From: Candidatus Tokpelaia sp.
GTDB lineage: Bacteria > Pseudomonadota > Alphaproteobacteria > Rhizobiales > Rhizobiaceae
Direction: 5' to 3'
Assembly: GCF_008636115.1 (NCBI RefSeq)
Contig: NZ_QLZD01000033.1
Span: forward strand, 186,001-250,000
DNA length: 64,000 bases
Both the position numbers and the translations under genes were made by a program. Position 1 is the stretch's first letter; each line of letters starts with the position of its first letter. Below are positions 9,334 to 18,907 of the stretch, in pieces. The notes beneath the pieces are model-generated. The model worked only from the letters and a program-made list of their open reading frames with translations, searched no databases and was not told where the DNA came from.

Positions 9334-10491
9334 ATGGAACGCCTTTATCTGGATTATAATGCTACGGCGCCGCTTACCCCAGGAGCGCGGCAGGCCGTGC
9401 TTGAGTCGCTTGATCTGTTCGGCAATGCCTCTTCTGTCCACAGCGAGGGGCGCGCCGCTTATGCTCTGGTGCAAAAAGCGCGCTATGCTCTGGCCGCTCT
9501 GGTTCAGGCCGACAGTGATAATATTGTTTTTACCTCCGGCGCGACAGAAGCAGCGGCGACATTATTAACCCCGCATTATACTATGGGGCGCAAACCGCTT
9601 TTTATGTCTCGCCTTTATATAGGGGCAACCGAACACCCGGCCATTGCTCAGGGCGGCTTTTTTGCCGCGGCGGCGCAGATAAAACTGCCGGTTGACGCCA
9701 ATGGCCAGGTTCTGCCGGAAAAACTGGCGGCCATTTTAGCCGGTCACGATAAAAAGCAGGGGCTGCCCCTGGTGGCGGTGCAATATGCCAATCATGAGAC
9801 CGGTATTATCCAGCCTGTTGCCGCTTTGGCCGAGATTACCCGCCAGGCCGGCGGTTTGCTGGTGGCGGACGCCGTGCAGGCTTTGGGCAAAATGCCGCTG
9901 GATATTAAGGGCGGCGGCGCTGATTTTTTGATTGTTTCGGCGCATAAAATTGGCGGGCTAAAAGGCGCCGGCGCTTATATCGCCTCTGGCAGTCTTATCC
10001 GCCCGCGGCCGCTAATGGCCGGCGGCGGGCAGGAAAAAGGGCTGCGCGGCGGCACAGTGCCGGTGCAGGCTCTTGCCGCTTTTGGCGCGGCCGCCACTAA
10101 TGCGGCAGAGCGGCTCAAACAGGACGACAGGAGCGCGGCTTTGCAAAGCGCGCTGGAGCAGGGTTTAAAAAAACTCTGCCCTGATTGTATTATTTACGGT
10201 GAAAAGGCAGCGCGGCTGAGCAATACCACCTATTTTTCCCTTCCCTCTATTAAGGCGGAAACATTGCAAATCGCCTTTGATTTAGCCGGTATTGCCACTT
10301 CAAGCGGCGCCGCCTGCTCTTCCGGCAAAGTCGGGGCTAGCCCGGTTTTGGCGGCCATGGGCGCCAGGTCTGAGCAGGGTGCATTGCGCGTCTCGACAGG
10401 CCCGGCGACAAAGCCGGCCGATATTGCCCGTTTTTTGCAGGTTTTGCAAAAAATTCTGGCACGTGAAGCCGGCCGCGCCGCGCCACAGTAA
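9334..10491 (+). CDS. Cysteine desulfurase, IscS/NifS family
   Basis: PLP enzyme that takes sulfur from cysteine for Fe-S cluster building. ATG at 9334 (MERLYLDYNATAPL) gives 385 residues. The PLP-binding Lys is in SAHKIGG at about residue 205, and the active-site Cys is in SSGAACSSGK at about residue 328. The loop around this Cys is of the long IscS/NifS (class I) type, unlike the SufS encoded later in the same operon, so the locus carries two desulfurases of different classes. About 165 bp separate it from sufB, and that gap holds its own promoter and operator. Confidence 0.92.
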   Translation: MERLYLDYNATAPLTPGARQAVLESLDLFGNASSVHSEGRAAYALVQKARYALAALVQADSDNIVFTSGATEAAATLLTPHYTMGRKPLFMSRLYIGATEHPAIAQGGFFAAAAQIKLPVDANGQVLPEKLAAILAGHDKKQGLPLVAVQYANHETGIIQPVAALAEITRQAGGLLVADAVQALGKMPLDIKGGGADFLIVSAHKIGGLKGAGAYIASGSLIRPRPLMAGGGQEKGLRGGTVPVQALAAFGAAATNAAERLKQDDRSAALQSALEQGLKKLCPDCIIYGEKAARLSNTTYFSLPSIKAETLQIAFDLAGIATSSGAACSSGKVGASPVLAAMGARSEQGALRVSTGPATKPADIARFLQVLQKILAREAGRAAPQ

Positions 10492-10510
10492 AAATAATTT
10501 TATTGCCCCC

Positions 10511-10539
10511 TTGCCAAGTAATTTAGAATTGTTTTAAAA
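10511..10539 (+). promoter_or_regulatory. Putative sigma-70 promoter of sufBCDS overlapped by an Irr/ICE-like operator
   Basis: TTGCCA at 10511-10516 and TTAAAA at 10534-10539 are separated by exactly 17 bases. The bases TTTAGAATTGTTTTAAA at 10522-10538 lie inside this promoter and form a near-perfect inverted repeat (TTTAGAA, three bases, TTTTAAA), one mismatch from the TTTAGAA...TTCTAAA iron control element bound by Irr in Rhizobiales. An operator covering the -10 element implies repression. That Irr controls suf genes in related bacteria is established knowledge; binding here is inferred. Confidence 0.6.
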
Positions 10540-10657
10540 GAAAGCTGAAAAAGCTTGAGTAATTTTATCATATTTTGTAAAACAGCTTGCAGTTATTGCA
10601 GGGCGGCCGGAAGAAAAAGCCGGGCGGCAGCACTGTAACAACCGTAAGACAGGGAGA

Positions 10658-12175
10658 ATGCCCATGCCCGCCGTAGAAGAAACCATACGCCAGGTGCGTG
10701 AAATTGATGTCGACCAATATAAATACGGCTTTGAAACGGTAATTGAGACAGAAAAAGCGCCTAAAGGCCTGAATGAGGATATTATCCGTTATATTTCGGC
10801 CCGTAAAAAAGAGCCGGAATGGCTGTTGGCCTGGCGGCTGCAGGCTTTTGCGCGCTGGCAGACTATGGCTGAGCCGGATTGGGCGCGGCTCAATTACCCC
10901 AAAATTGATTTTCAAGACGCGCATTATTATGCCGCGCCGAAAAATCAGGACGGGCCGAAATCGCTGGAAGAGGTGGACCCGGAATTGCTGGCCACTTATG
11001 AAAAGCTGGGTATCCCGCTGAAAGAGCAGGAAATTCTGGCTGGGGTGCGCAGGCAGAATGAGCCGTCTCACCTTGATGATAATATTTATGCTTCCGGCCG
11101 GGTGGCGGTTGATGCGGTGTTTGATTCGGTGTCAGTGGTCACTACTTTCAAGGACGAGCTGGCGCGCGCCGGGGTGATTTTCTGCTCTATTTCTGAGGCG
11201 GTGCGTGAGCATTCCGAGCTGGTGCGGCTTTATCTTGGTTCGGTCGTGCCGGTGGGAGATAATTTTTATTCCGCCCTTAATTCCGCCGTTTTTACTGATG
11301 GTTCTTTTGTTTACGTGCCCAAAGGCGTGCGCTGCCCGATGGAGCTTTCCACTTATTTCCGCATTAATGAGCGTAATACCGGGCAATTTGAGCGCACTCT
11401 GATTATTGCTGATGAAGGTGCCTATGTCTCTTATCTGGAGGGCTGCACCGCGCCGCAGCGCGATGAGCACCAATTACATGCCGCAGTGGTTGAGCTTATT
11501 GCCCTGAAAGACGCCGAAATTAAATATTCTACTGTGCAAAACTGGTATCCGGGCGATAAGCAGGGTAAAGGCGGCATTTATAATTTTGTCACCAAACGCG
11601 GTGATTGCCGCGGTGATAATGCCAAAATTTCATGGACTCAGGTAGAAACCGGATCAGCTATTACCTGGAAATATCCTTCCTGCCTGCTGCGCGGCGATAA
11701 TTCGCGCGGGGAATTTTATTCTATCGCTGTTTCCAATGGTTATCAGCAGATTGATTCCGGCACCAAAATGATTCATTTGGGCAAAAATACCTCCAGCCGG
11801 ATTATTTCCAAGGGGATTTCCGCCGGTTTTTCCAATAATACTTATCGCGGTCTGGTCAGCGCTCAGCGCAAAGCCGCTAATGCCCGCAACTTCACCCAAT
11901 GTGACAGTCTGCTTATCGGCAATGATTGCGGTGCTCATACTGTGCCTTATATTGAGGCCAAAAATGCTACAGCGCAATTTGAGCATGAGGCGACAACTTC
12001 CAAAATTTCAGAAGATCAGTTGTTTTATGTCATGCAGCGCGGCATTCCTGAAGAAGAGGCGATTGCCCTGATTGTCAACGGCTTTGTCAAGGAAGTGATT
12101 CAGGAATTGCCGATGGAATTTGCCGTTGAAGCGCAAAAACTTATCAATATCAGCCTGGAAGGCAGTGTCGGCTGA
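10658..12175 (+). CDS. sufB: Fe-S cluster assembly scaffold SufB
   Basis: Core scaffold of the SUF machinery, forming SufBC2D in the cytoplasm, on which new Fe-S clusters are built. 505 residues from ATG 10658 with AGGGAG just before; a second ATG two codons on (10664) may be the true start. Family blocks include [46 protein letters not shown] split over two strands, [18 protein letters not shown] and the C-terminal [17 protein letters not shown]. First gene after the ICE-like operator; sufC follows after 66 bp. Confidence 0.97.
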   Translation: MPMPAVEETIRQVREIDVDQYKYGFETVIETEKAPKGLNEDIIRYISARKKEPEWLLAWRLQAFARWQTMAEPDWARLNYPKIDFQDAHYYAAPKNQDGPKSLEEVDPELLATYEKLGIPLKEQEILAGVRRQNEPSHLDDNIYASGRVAVDAVFDSVSVVTTFKDELARAGVIFCSISEAVREHSELVRLYLGSVVPVGDNFYSALNSAVFTDGSFVYVPKGVRCPMELSTYFRINERNTGQFERTLIIADEGAYVSYLEGCTAPQRDEHQLHAAVVELIALKDAEIKYSTVQNWYPGDKQGKGGIYNFVTKRGDCRGDNAKISWTQVETGSAITWKYPSCLLRGDNSRGEFYSIAVSNGYQQIDSGTKMIHLGKNTSSRIISKGISAGFSNNTYRGLVSAQRKAANARNFTQCDSLLIGNDCGAHTVPYIEAKNATAQFEHEATTSKISEDQLFYVMQRGIPEEEAIALIVNGFVKEVIQELPMEFAVEAQKLINISLEGSVG

Positions 12176-12241
12176 TTATTTGCTTTAATGTGTTATCAGG
12201 CCCGGACAAGCCGGGAGAACAGAAAATATACAGGATAAATT

Positions 12242-12997
12242 ATGCTGGAAATTAAAAATCTTCATGCTTCTATTGCCGAGACCGGGCTTGAGATTTTGCG
12301 CGGGCTTGATCTGACCGTGCAGGACGGCGAAGTGGCGGCCATTATGGGACCGAACGGCGCCGGCAAATCGACACTTTCTTATATTATTGCCGGGCGCGAA
12401 GATTATCAGGTAACCCAGGGCGATATTTTCTATAATGGCCGCTCTGTGCTGGCAATGGATGCTGCTGAGCGCGCGGCTTTGGGCATATTCCTGGCTTTTC
12501 AATATCCGATGGAAATACCGGGCGTGGCGACCATGGAATTTTTAAAAGTGGCGATGAATGCCCAGCGCAAGGCGCGCGGCGAGGCCGAGCTGAAAGTGCC
12601 GGAATTTATCAAAATCGTCAGAGAAGCAACAGCCGGTCTGGAAATGGATATGGCCATGCTGAAGCGGCCGTTAAATGTCGGTTTTTCCGGCGGCGAGAAA
12701 AAGCGCGCCGAAATTTTGCAAATGGCACTGTTGCAGCCAAAGCTCTGCGTGCTGGACGAAACCGATTCCGGTCTCGATATTGACGCTTTGAAAATTGTCG
12801 CCGATGGCGTCAATGCTTTGCGCGCCAAAACCCGCTCCTTTCTGGTGATCACCCATTATCAGCGGCTGTTGGATTATATTGTGCCCGATAGGGTGCATGT
12901 GCTCTATAAAGGCCGTATTATTAAAAGCGGCGATAAAAACCTGGCCTTGCAATTAGAGCAAAACGGTTATGCTGATATTATCGGCGCAGCGGAATAA
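12242..12997 (+). CDS. sufC: Fe-S cluster assembly ATPase SufC
   Basis: ABC-type ATPase that drives the SufBCD scaffold; soluble, not a transporter. 251 residues. Walker A is GPNGAGKST at residues 37-45, the signature is FSGGEKKRAEI, and Walker B is LCVLDETDSGLD, where the Asp-Glu-Thr-Asp-Ser-Gly-Leu-Asp run is the SufC-specific form. H-loop at ITHYQRLLDYI. Lies between sufB and sufD with short gaps, as expected for one transcript. Confidence 0.97.
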   Translation: MLEIKNLHASIAETGLEILRGLDLTVQDGEVAAIMGPNGAGKSTLSYIIAGREDYQVTQGDIFYNGRSVLAMDAAERAALGIFLAFQYPMEIPGVATMEFLKVAMNAQRKARGEAELKVPEFIKIVREATAGLEMDMAMLKRPLNVGFSGGEKKRAEILQMALLQPKLCVLDETDSGLDIDALKIVADGVNALRAKTRSFLVITHYQRLLDYIVPDRVHVLYKGRIIKSGDKNLALQLEQNGYADIIGAAE

Positions 12998-13009
12998 AAG
13001 GGGCCGGAA

Positions 13010-14311
13010 ATGATGACAAATTTGCCAAAAACCGCGGCTGAAACCGCGCTTATCCGCCAGTTTGCCGGTTTGCAGCAGCAGGGGGTCTTTCCACCAGACA
13101 CACAAAGGGCAGGCTTTTTGCCGTCTTTGCCGCAGCGTCAGGCCGCTATTGCCGCTCTTGGGGCGCATGGCCTGCCGACACGTCGGCTGGAAGCTTGGCA
13201 TTATAGCGATTTGCGCCGCCTGCTGCCTGATATTGCTGCTTTTAGCGATAAAATAGACGGGGTGGAATTGCCGCCTTTGCTGGCTGAGGCGCCTGTGCTG
13301 ACGCTGATTAACGGCCGGGCCGGGGAAGCGCCAAATTCAGGAAATAAGGTATTTAAAGCCATTTCTCTGGCTGCCAATAGTGAAGCGGAAACGCAATATG
13401 CCGGTTTTGACACTGAGCTGGAAGATAAAGGCGCTATTATCAGCCAGATAAATACGGCTTTTGCCCGGGACGGCTGGCATATTGAAGTGGCGGCCGGCAA
13501 TAAGGCAGTTATTGAGTTGCAAAATATCCAAAATAGCGGTCAATCTCATAGCCGTTTGGCCGCCTCGGTCGGCAAAGCCGCACAACTCACGCTGATTGAG
13601 CGGCAAGCTGGCGATAATCAGGCCAGTTTCCTGAGTTTTGCCAGCCGGCTGGAATTGGCGGAAGAAGCGGAAGTCACCTGGATTATTGTGCGGCAAAGAG
13701 GCCTGAACGCGGCAGAACTGAACCGGTTTCAGGCGATTTTGGGTCAAAAATCACGCTTGCGGCTTTATGTGGTGAATCTTGGCGGGCAGCTCGTGCGGCA
13801 GGAAATCCATGTCGACCTGGCCGGCGAGGGGGCAGATTTTCAACTGCGCGGTATCAATCTGCTGGCCGGCAGTGCGCATACAGATAATACAATGGTGGTG
13901 CGCCATTTGGTAGAAAATACCGCTTCTACCGAAATTTTCCGCAATGTTGTGGCGGAACAGGCGCACGGTGTGTTTCAGGGTATGATTCGGGTAGCACAGG
14001 CAGCGCAAAAGACTGATGCGCGCATGGCCTGTAACAGTCTTATTCTCTCAGATGAAGCGGAATTCAGCGCCAGGCCGGAGCTGGAAATTTTTGCCGATGA
14101 TGTCGCTTGCGGCCATGGCGCTACGGTGGCAGAAATTGACCATAATCATTTATTTTACCTGATGGCGCGCGGTATCCCCGAGGGTGCGGCGCGCATATTG
14201 TTGATAAAAGCCTTTGTCGGCGCCCTGCTGGACGAATTGCCGGAAAATCTGGCGGGAGCCTTGCATAAGGTTTTAGCCGCTTGGCTGGAGAGCCATTTCA
14301 CGGCAGCCTGA
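13010..14311 (+). CDS. sufD: Fe-S cluster assembly protein SufD
   Basis: SufB paralogue that completes the SufBC2D scaffold and is needed for iron entry into the cluster in studied systems. 433 residues; two adjacent ATG codons (13010, 13013) could start it, with GGGGCCGG upstream. The C-terminal beta-helix segments ARPELEIFADDVACGHGATVAEID split over two pieces and LMARGIPEGAARILLIKAF are diagnostic. The N-terminal third is less conserved, as is normal for SufD. Confidence 0.94.
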   Translation: MMTNLPKTAAETALIRQFAGLQQQGVFPPDTQRAGFLPSLPQRQAAIAALGAHGLPTRRLEAWHYSDLRRLLPDIAAFSDKIDGVELPPLLAEAPVLTLINGRAGEAPNSGNKVFKAISLAANSEAETQYAGFDTELEDKGAIISQINTAFARDGWHIEVAAGNKAVIELQNIQNSGQSHSRLAASVGKAAQLTLIERQAGDNQASFLSFASRLELAEEAEVTWIIVRQRGLNAAELNRFQAILGQKSRLRLYVVNLGGQLVRQEIHVDLAGEGADFQLRGINLLAGSAHTDNTMVVRHLVENTASTEIFRNVVAEQAHGVFQGMIRVAQAAQKTDARMACNSLILSDEAEFSARPELEIFADDVACGHGATVAEIDHNHLFYLMARGIPEGAARILLIKAFVGALLDELPENLAGALHKVLAAWLESHFTAA

Positions 14312-14333
14312 AGGCAGGGGAAGGAAAAGCGGC

Positions 14334-15575
14334 ATGATAAAAAACAACGCTATAGAGCTTTTGGATAATGCTTCTATCCGCCGCAACTTCCCCGCTCTGG
14401 CGACCAAAATTTACGGCAGGCCGCTGATTTATCTGGACAATGCCGCCTCGGCGCAAAAGCCGCAATGCGTGCTGGATAGCATGCAGCAAGCCTATACGCA
14501 TTCTTATGCCAATGTGCATCGCGGCTTGCATTATCTGGCTAATGCCGCCACTGAGCTTTATGAGCAGGCGCGAGTAAGGGTGCAAAAATTTATCAATGCT
14601 GAGAGTAGCGACAGCATTATTTTCACCAAAAATGCGACAGAGGCGATCAATCTTGTCGCCTATAGCTGGGCGATGGCGCATTTACAGGCTGGCGATGAAA
14701 TTATCTTAAGCCTTATGGAGCACCATTCCAATCTGGTGCCGTGGCATTTTCTGCGTGAAAGGCTGGGGGTCAAGCTGGTTTTTCTGCCGGTGGCGGCCGA
14801 TGGAAGTTTTGCTATAGAGAGTTTGGATAAAGCGCTGAACAAGCGGACGAAACTGGTCGCCATAACCCATATGTCGAATATATTGGGCACAATTTTGCCG
14901 GTCAAAGAGATTGTCAAGCGCGCCCATGCCGATAATATTCCGGTTTTGCTCGATGGAGCGCAGGCCGCCGTGCATGAGAGGGTTAATGTTGGCGCGCTGG
15001 ACTGTGATTTTTATGTGCTGACCGGGCATAAGCTCTATGGGCCGAGCGGCATTGGCGTTTTATATGGCAAGCGCGCTCTGCTGGCTGCTATGCGGCCGTT
15101 TTTGGGCGGCGGTGAAATGATTGAGACGGTAGAGCAAAATGCGGTCGTTTATAATGCGCCGCCGCACCGGTTTGAAGCCGGCACGCCGCCGATTATTGAA
15201 GCTGTCGGCCTGGGGCAGGCGCTGGATTATCTGGAAAATCTGGGGCGGGGTGCCGTTCACCTTTATGAGCAGGAATTGCTGGCCTATGCGCAGGCGCGCC
15301 TGGCGGTAATAAAAGATTTGCGCCTGCTTGGCACCGCCAAGGGCAAGGGGCCGATTATTGCCTTTAATCTGGCCGATATTCACCCGCATGATTTAGCGAT
15401 GTTTTTAGATCGGCAGGGCATTGCCGTGCGCGCCGGCACCCATTGCGCCCAGCCTTTGCTCAATAATTTCGGCTTGACAGCAGTATGCCGTGCCTCGTTT
15501 GGCCTGTATAATAATAAGGCTGAAATTGATGTTTTGGCAGCCGAGCTTGAAAGAGCCAAAGCTTTTTTTAGCTGA
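14334..15575 (+). CDS. sufS: Cysteine desulfurase SufS (class II)
   Basis: PLP-dependent desulfurase feeding sulfur to the SUF scaffold. 413 residues starting MIKNNAIELLDNASIRRNFPAL. LDNAASAQKP near the start, the PLP Lys in LTGHKLYGPSG and the catalytic Cys in AGTHCAQPLL at about residue 371 are the expected motifs. The short loop around the Cys is the class II form, which normally needs SufE or SufU as activator; neither is encoded in this window. 22 bp after sufD and 32 bp before the DUF59 gene. Confidence 0.96.
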   Translation: MIKNNAIELLDNASIRRNFPALATKIYGRPLIYLDNAASAQKPQCVLDSMQQAYTHSYANVHRGLHYLANAATELYEQARVRVQKFINAESSDSIIFTKNATEAINLVAYSWAMAHLQAGDEIILSLMEHHSNLVPWHFLRERLGVKLVFLPVAADGSFAIESLDKALNKRTKLVAITHMSNILGTILPVKEIVKRAHADNIPVLLDGAQAAVHERVNVGALDCDFYVLTGHKLYGPSGIGVLYGKRALLAAMRPFLGGGEMIETVEQNAVVYNAPPHRFEAGTPPIIEAVGLGQALDYLENLGRGAVHLYEQELLAYAQARLAVIKDLRLLGTAKGKGPIIAFNLADIHPHDLAMFLDRQGIAVRAGTHCAQPLLNNFGLTAVCRASFGLYNNKAEIDVLAAELERAKAFFS

Positions 15576-15607
15576 GCTGAGGCAGGACACAAGAGAAGGC
15601 CAATATT

Positions 15608-15991
15608 ATGACGGCGGACAATTCAAAAGCAGAAAAACAGGAGCAGCTTCTGTCTGTTTCCGGCTCAGCTTTGCCGGCGGAAGAGCTGGAGCGCCTGACT
15701 CAGGATATTATTGCCGCCTTAAAAACGGTTTATGACCCGGAAATTCCCGCCGATATTTATGAATTGGGGCTGATTTACCGAGTGGATATTGAAGATGACC
15801 GGCTGGTAAAAATTGAAATGACGCTAACCGCGCCCGGTTGCCCGGTGGCAGGGGAAATGCCGGGCTGGGTAGAAAATGCCGTAGCGGCGGTAGAGGGGGT
15901 AAGCGGCGTCGAGGTCAGCATGACCTTTACCCCGCCATGGACACCGGAGCGCATGTCGGAAGAAGCGCAAGTGGCGGTAGGCTGGTATTGA
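15608..15991 (+). CDS. sufT: DUF59/MIP18-family Fe-S assembly factor (SufT-like)
   Basis: 127 residues. The core LKTVYDPEIPADIYELGLIY and MTLTAPGCPVAGEMPGW define the MIP18/DUF59 family, which helps mature Fe-S proteins, with the Cys in APGCP being the conserved one. Typical last-but-one gene of the Rhizobiales suf operon. In relatives an A-type carrier gene (sufA/iscA) usually follows; here a terminator and an oppositely oriented gene follow instead. Confidence 0.9.
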   Translation: MTADNSKAEKQEQLLSVSGSALPAEELERLTQDIIAALKTVYDPEIPADIYELGLIYRVDIEDDRLVKIEMTLTAPGCPVAGEMPGWVENAVAAVEGVSGVEVSMTFTPPWTPERMSEEAQVAVGWY

Positions 15992-16022
15992 AGCGCGCGC
16001 TTTACCGCCGGCGCGCTGTTTT
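15992..16022 (+). terminator. Probable terminator of the suf operon
   Basis: AGCGCGC at 15992-15998 pairs with GCGCGCT at 16011-16017 across a 12-base loop and is followed by GTTTT. It lies directly after the sufT stop codon and before the convergent ATPase gene. Confidence 0.6.
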
Positions 16023-16052
16023 GCCGGCAAAACAAGGGGATACAATTTCTGG

Positions 16053-17531
16053 CTAATTGATATTATGCAGGGTTACATTATCACCGCATATTTCTTGGGC
16101 AATATTGGCGACATGGCGGTGATGGGTGAGATAAATCGCCTGACCTTTTTGACCGATATGCTGCATCAGCCGGCAGGCGGCGCGTGTTCGCTCTTCATCA
16201 AAACTTTCAAAAATATCATCACAGAAAAACGGCATATTGATACTTTTGCTTAATAAATCTTCATAAGCGGCAGCGCGCAAAGCCATATAAAGCTGGAAAC
16301 GCGTGCCTTTTGACATTTCGGTTACGGCTTTGCTGGTATTATTGGACGCGATTGCCTGTAGAATTTCCGTATTGCCGTTTTGTTGGGTTTGCAAAGCCGG
16401 ATAGGTGCCGCCGGTCAAAGCGGCAAAAGCGCGCTCGGCCGCCTGCAGCATCGGGCCGCGATGCGCCTTGCGCCAGGCAGTTTTAGCAGCCTGCGCCAGT
16501 TGCCACCCCAATTCCCGCCGCCAATATTCTTCCGCCTGTTCCTGCATTTCCAGCAGCAAAAGCTGTTTTTGCTGTTCTAACTGCGCCACTGTGTCACCGC
16601 CGCTTATCCGCTGTAACGCATTTTCTGCCTTGGCCTTGTCCGCCATGGCCTGGCGGTAATGCTCGTCCAGCACGCTCAATTCTTCCTGCTGCCGGGCAAA
16701 GGCGGCCTCTACAGCATTTTTCTCAGGCGCTATATCCGGCAAAGCCCGGTGCAGCTCGTCTAATTCGTTGTGCCGGCGCTTTATGGCCTGTTCCTTTTGC
16801 TCAGCCGCTGCTTTAAGCGGGATAAGGTCTGACAAAAGCGGCAGATTCTCTGCTATTACAGCAGCATTTATCCGGCCGTTAAAATATTCTTGCAGCAATG
16901 TCTGCCAAGCAGTTTCCGCCTGTTGCGTCTGCTGCTGATTCTGCTCCAGCTTTTGTTTTATTTGCTGCTGTTCGGCCAGAATATTCTGTTGCTCCTGTTC
17001 TTTCCGACTTATTTCCTTTTTGAGTGAAGTAATAGTTTCGACTTTTTTTTCTGCTGCGCTGACCAGCGCATAAAAATCTTCATTATCACTATTGAGGAAA
17101 CGCAAAGACAAGCGGCATTGCTGTAAAATCTGCCGCAAGTCCTCTGCTTTGCTCAGGCAAGGCGCTTGCTTAGCGGCGCAAAGCTGCGCTTCCCCCTGCG
17201 CTTTGGCTGCATTTTCCAGTTTGCGCAGCCAATCGATAAAATCTTCCGGCGATAGCGGGCTTTGCAGGCCGCTATTTTCCTGCGCCTGCCGCAATTCTGT
17301 GTCGATCGCCTCTATATTGGTTGCCGCCAGTGCCTTTTGCCCTTGTATTGCGGCCAGCTCTTTTTCGATAGCGCTTTGCGCCTTTGACAAGTTTTCGCAA
17401 TCTTTATAAAGGAGCCGCGCATCAAATTGCTTCTGCCGTAAGCGGGAATCCTTCTTTTGTAACTGGAAACATAAAAGAGCAATAACAGCAATAGCGCAGA
17501 ATAAGAGAAAAGCTAGCATAAGCAGGGTCAT
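16053..17531 (-). CDS. C-terminal half of a split YhaN-type SMC-like ATPase, membrane-anchored
   Basis: 492 residues. It opens with one membrane segment at about residues 3-25 (MLAFLLFCAIAVIALLCF), then a long Gln/Glu/Ala-rich coiled coil, then the C-terminal ATPase lobe: signature MSKGTRFQLYMALR, Walker B PFFCDDIFESFD and H-loop YLTHHRHV. There is no Walker A; that is in the gene directly upstream. Its ATG overlaps the upstream stop (ATGA) and has AAAGGAGA in front, so translation is probably coupled. In most bacteria both halves form one protein of about 950-1150 residues with a membrane hairpin at the coiled-coil tip. Confidence 0.8.
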   Translation of the reverse strand: MTLLMLAFLLFCAIAVIALLCFQLQKKDSRLRQKQFDARLLYKDCENLSKAQSAIEKELAAIQGQKALAATNIEAIDTELRQAQENSGLQSPLSPEDFIDWLRKLENAAKAQGEAQLCAAKQAPCLSKAEDLRQILQQCRLSLRFLNSDNEDFYALVSAAEKKVETITSLKKEISRKEQEQQNILAEQQQIKQKLEQNQQQTQQAETAWQTLLQEYFNGRINAAVIAENLPLLSDLIPLKAAAEQKEQAIKRRHNELDELHRALPDIAPEKNAVEAAFARQQEELSVLDEHYRQAMADKAKAENALQRISGGDTVAQLEQQKQLLLLEMQEQAEEYWRRELGWQLAQAAKTAWRKAHRGPMLQAAERAFAALTGGTYPALQTQQNGNTEILQAIASNNTSKAVTEMSKGTRFQLYMALRAAAYEDLLSKSINMPFFCDDIFESFDEERTRAACRLMQHIGQKGQAIYLTHHRHVANIAQEICGDNVTLHNIN

Positions 17532-18907
17532 AGATTTTCTCCTTTATTCTGCATTTCCGCCAGCTCGGCCTTAATCGCCTTCTGCTGCGCCAGCAGGGCG
17601 GCTTCTTTTTCACTCGCTTTATCATAGGCGCTTTTGGCGGCGCGCCTGTCTTGCAATAATCTTTCCGCATCGTGAGGGCTTAAGCCGGCAGCAGGCAGGG
17701 CAGTAAAATGCTCACCCTGCACGGTAGAGAGTTCCGCCAGTGCCGCTTGCGCGCGCTGCTCTGTTGATTTTATGCGTTCCTGCGCCGCCCGGTATTCCTG
17801 CTTTAATTGCCCGGCGTGGTAACCGCGCAAGGCGCTGGCCATTGTGTCATATTCCGCCGCCGGCGGCAGGTTTTGTTCAAGCTGGGCCAATGCCTGCTGT
17901 CCGGCCGTATAATTTTTCTCATTTTCCTCTAAGCCTGCGCTTATTTCTGCCTGTCTATCTACCAATTTCGCTGTTTTAGCGCGCGCCTGCCGCAAAGCCT
18001 CTATTTGCGCCGAGGTGAGGATAAAGGGACGCAATTTAGCATAAAGCGCCAGACTATTCTCGGCCTGCAACATATTTTCCGGCAGGCCTAAAACGGCCAG
18101 TTTTTCCACTATTTCGCCAAGCTTGTCGGCAAATTCTTTTTCCTGCGCCTGTAAATCCCGATAATTTTCCAGCGCTCTGGTCAGCCTTGTCTTTTTATCA
18201 TCGGCTCTCTGTCTTTGCTGCCGATAGTTTTGCTCTGTTTCTTTGGCTGCGGCAAACTGTTCTTTTGCAGCCTGATATTGGCCGGCACTCATATCAGCGG
18301 CATCAATTTGCTCTTTCACTTCTTCATATTGCCGTTTTAATTCTCCCAGACGGGTACTTTTATTTTGCCCCTTATATATTTCTGCTGCTTTGGCTTTTTC
18401 TTCTTCCAGCAACTGCGATAAAACCGGGATACCGGCAGCCGAAGAAAACAGCAAATCCCCCAGCTCGCCTTTGCCGTCAATTATTTCCTGCGCACCTTTT
18501 TCTATTACTTCGTCATCAAGGCATAGCCGGTTGCGGTAATCTCCTTCGCCGCTAAAATTGCGTAAAAAGGGCTGGAGCCATGCTTCAGCCGGCTTGCCGT
18601 TTTTATCCAGCAGAACAGAGCCATGCCCTTGCGGTTGTCGTATTACTTCATAATTCTGCCCGTCTGCTTCCAGCACCGCGGCAAGTTTTAAATCTCGCCT
18701 TTGATAGTAGCTGTGAAACGCATATTTCTCATTTTTACGAATGCCAAATAACAGCCTTAGCCAGGCTTCCATTAAAGTGGTTTTGCCGGCTTCATTGCGC
18801 CCGTAAATAATATGAAAATCACTTTTCCCCGGCTGCTGAGAGCCGAAATCAAAGCTTTTATCGCTAAAATGGCCAAAAGCGCGTAATATCAACTTCTTGA
18901 TACGCAT
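17528..18907 (-). CDS. N-terminal half of a split YhaN-type SMC-like ATPase
   Basis: 459 residues. MRIKKLILRAFGHF and the Walker A motif YGRNEAGKTT at about residues 36-45 followed by LMEAWLRLLFG are the N-terminal ATPase lobe of YhaN/Rad50-like proteins. A long coiled coil follows (LEEEKAKAAEIYKGQNKSTR and beyond) and the chain ends at ELAEMQNKGENL without Walker B. The next gene supplies signature, Walker B and H-loop. Upstream it overlaps the phosphoesterase gene in a TAATG arrangement, so the three genes form one tight operon. Likely role: ATP-driven DNA end handling with the phosphoesterase, by analogy with SbcCD and YhaMN. Confidence 0.82.
   Translation of the reverse strand: MRIKKLILRAFGHFSDKSFDFGSQQPGKSDFHIIYGRNEAGKTTLMEAWLRLLFGIRKNEKYAFHSYYQRRDLKLAAVLEADGQNYEVIRQPQGHGSVLLDKNGKPAEAWLQPFLRNFSGEGDYRNRLCLDDEVIEKGAQEIIDGKGELGDLLFSSAAGIPVLSQLLEEEKAKAAEIYKGQNKSTRLGELKRQYEEVKEQIDAADMSAGQYQAAKEQFAAAKETEQNYRQQRQRADDKKTRLTRALENYRDLQAQEKEFADKLGEIVEKLAVLGLPENMLQAENSLALYAKLRPFILTSAQIEALRQARAKTAKLVDRQAEISAGLEENEKNYTAGQQALAQLEQNLPPAAEYDTMASALRGYHAGQLKQEYRAAQERIKSTEQRAQAALAELSTVQGEHFTALPAAGLSPHDAERLLQDRRAAKSAYDKASEKEAALLAQQKAIKAELAEMQNKGENL

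Noticed and set aside
17528-17531. Frameshift sequencing error joining the YhaN halves
   Set aside because: Not excluded, but the downstream gene has its own strong ribosome-binding site and a full membrane segment at its start, so a real split is favoured.
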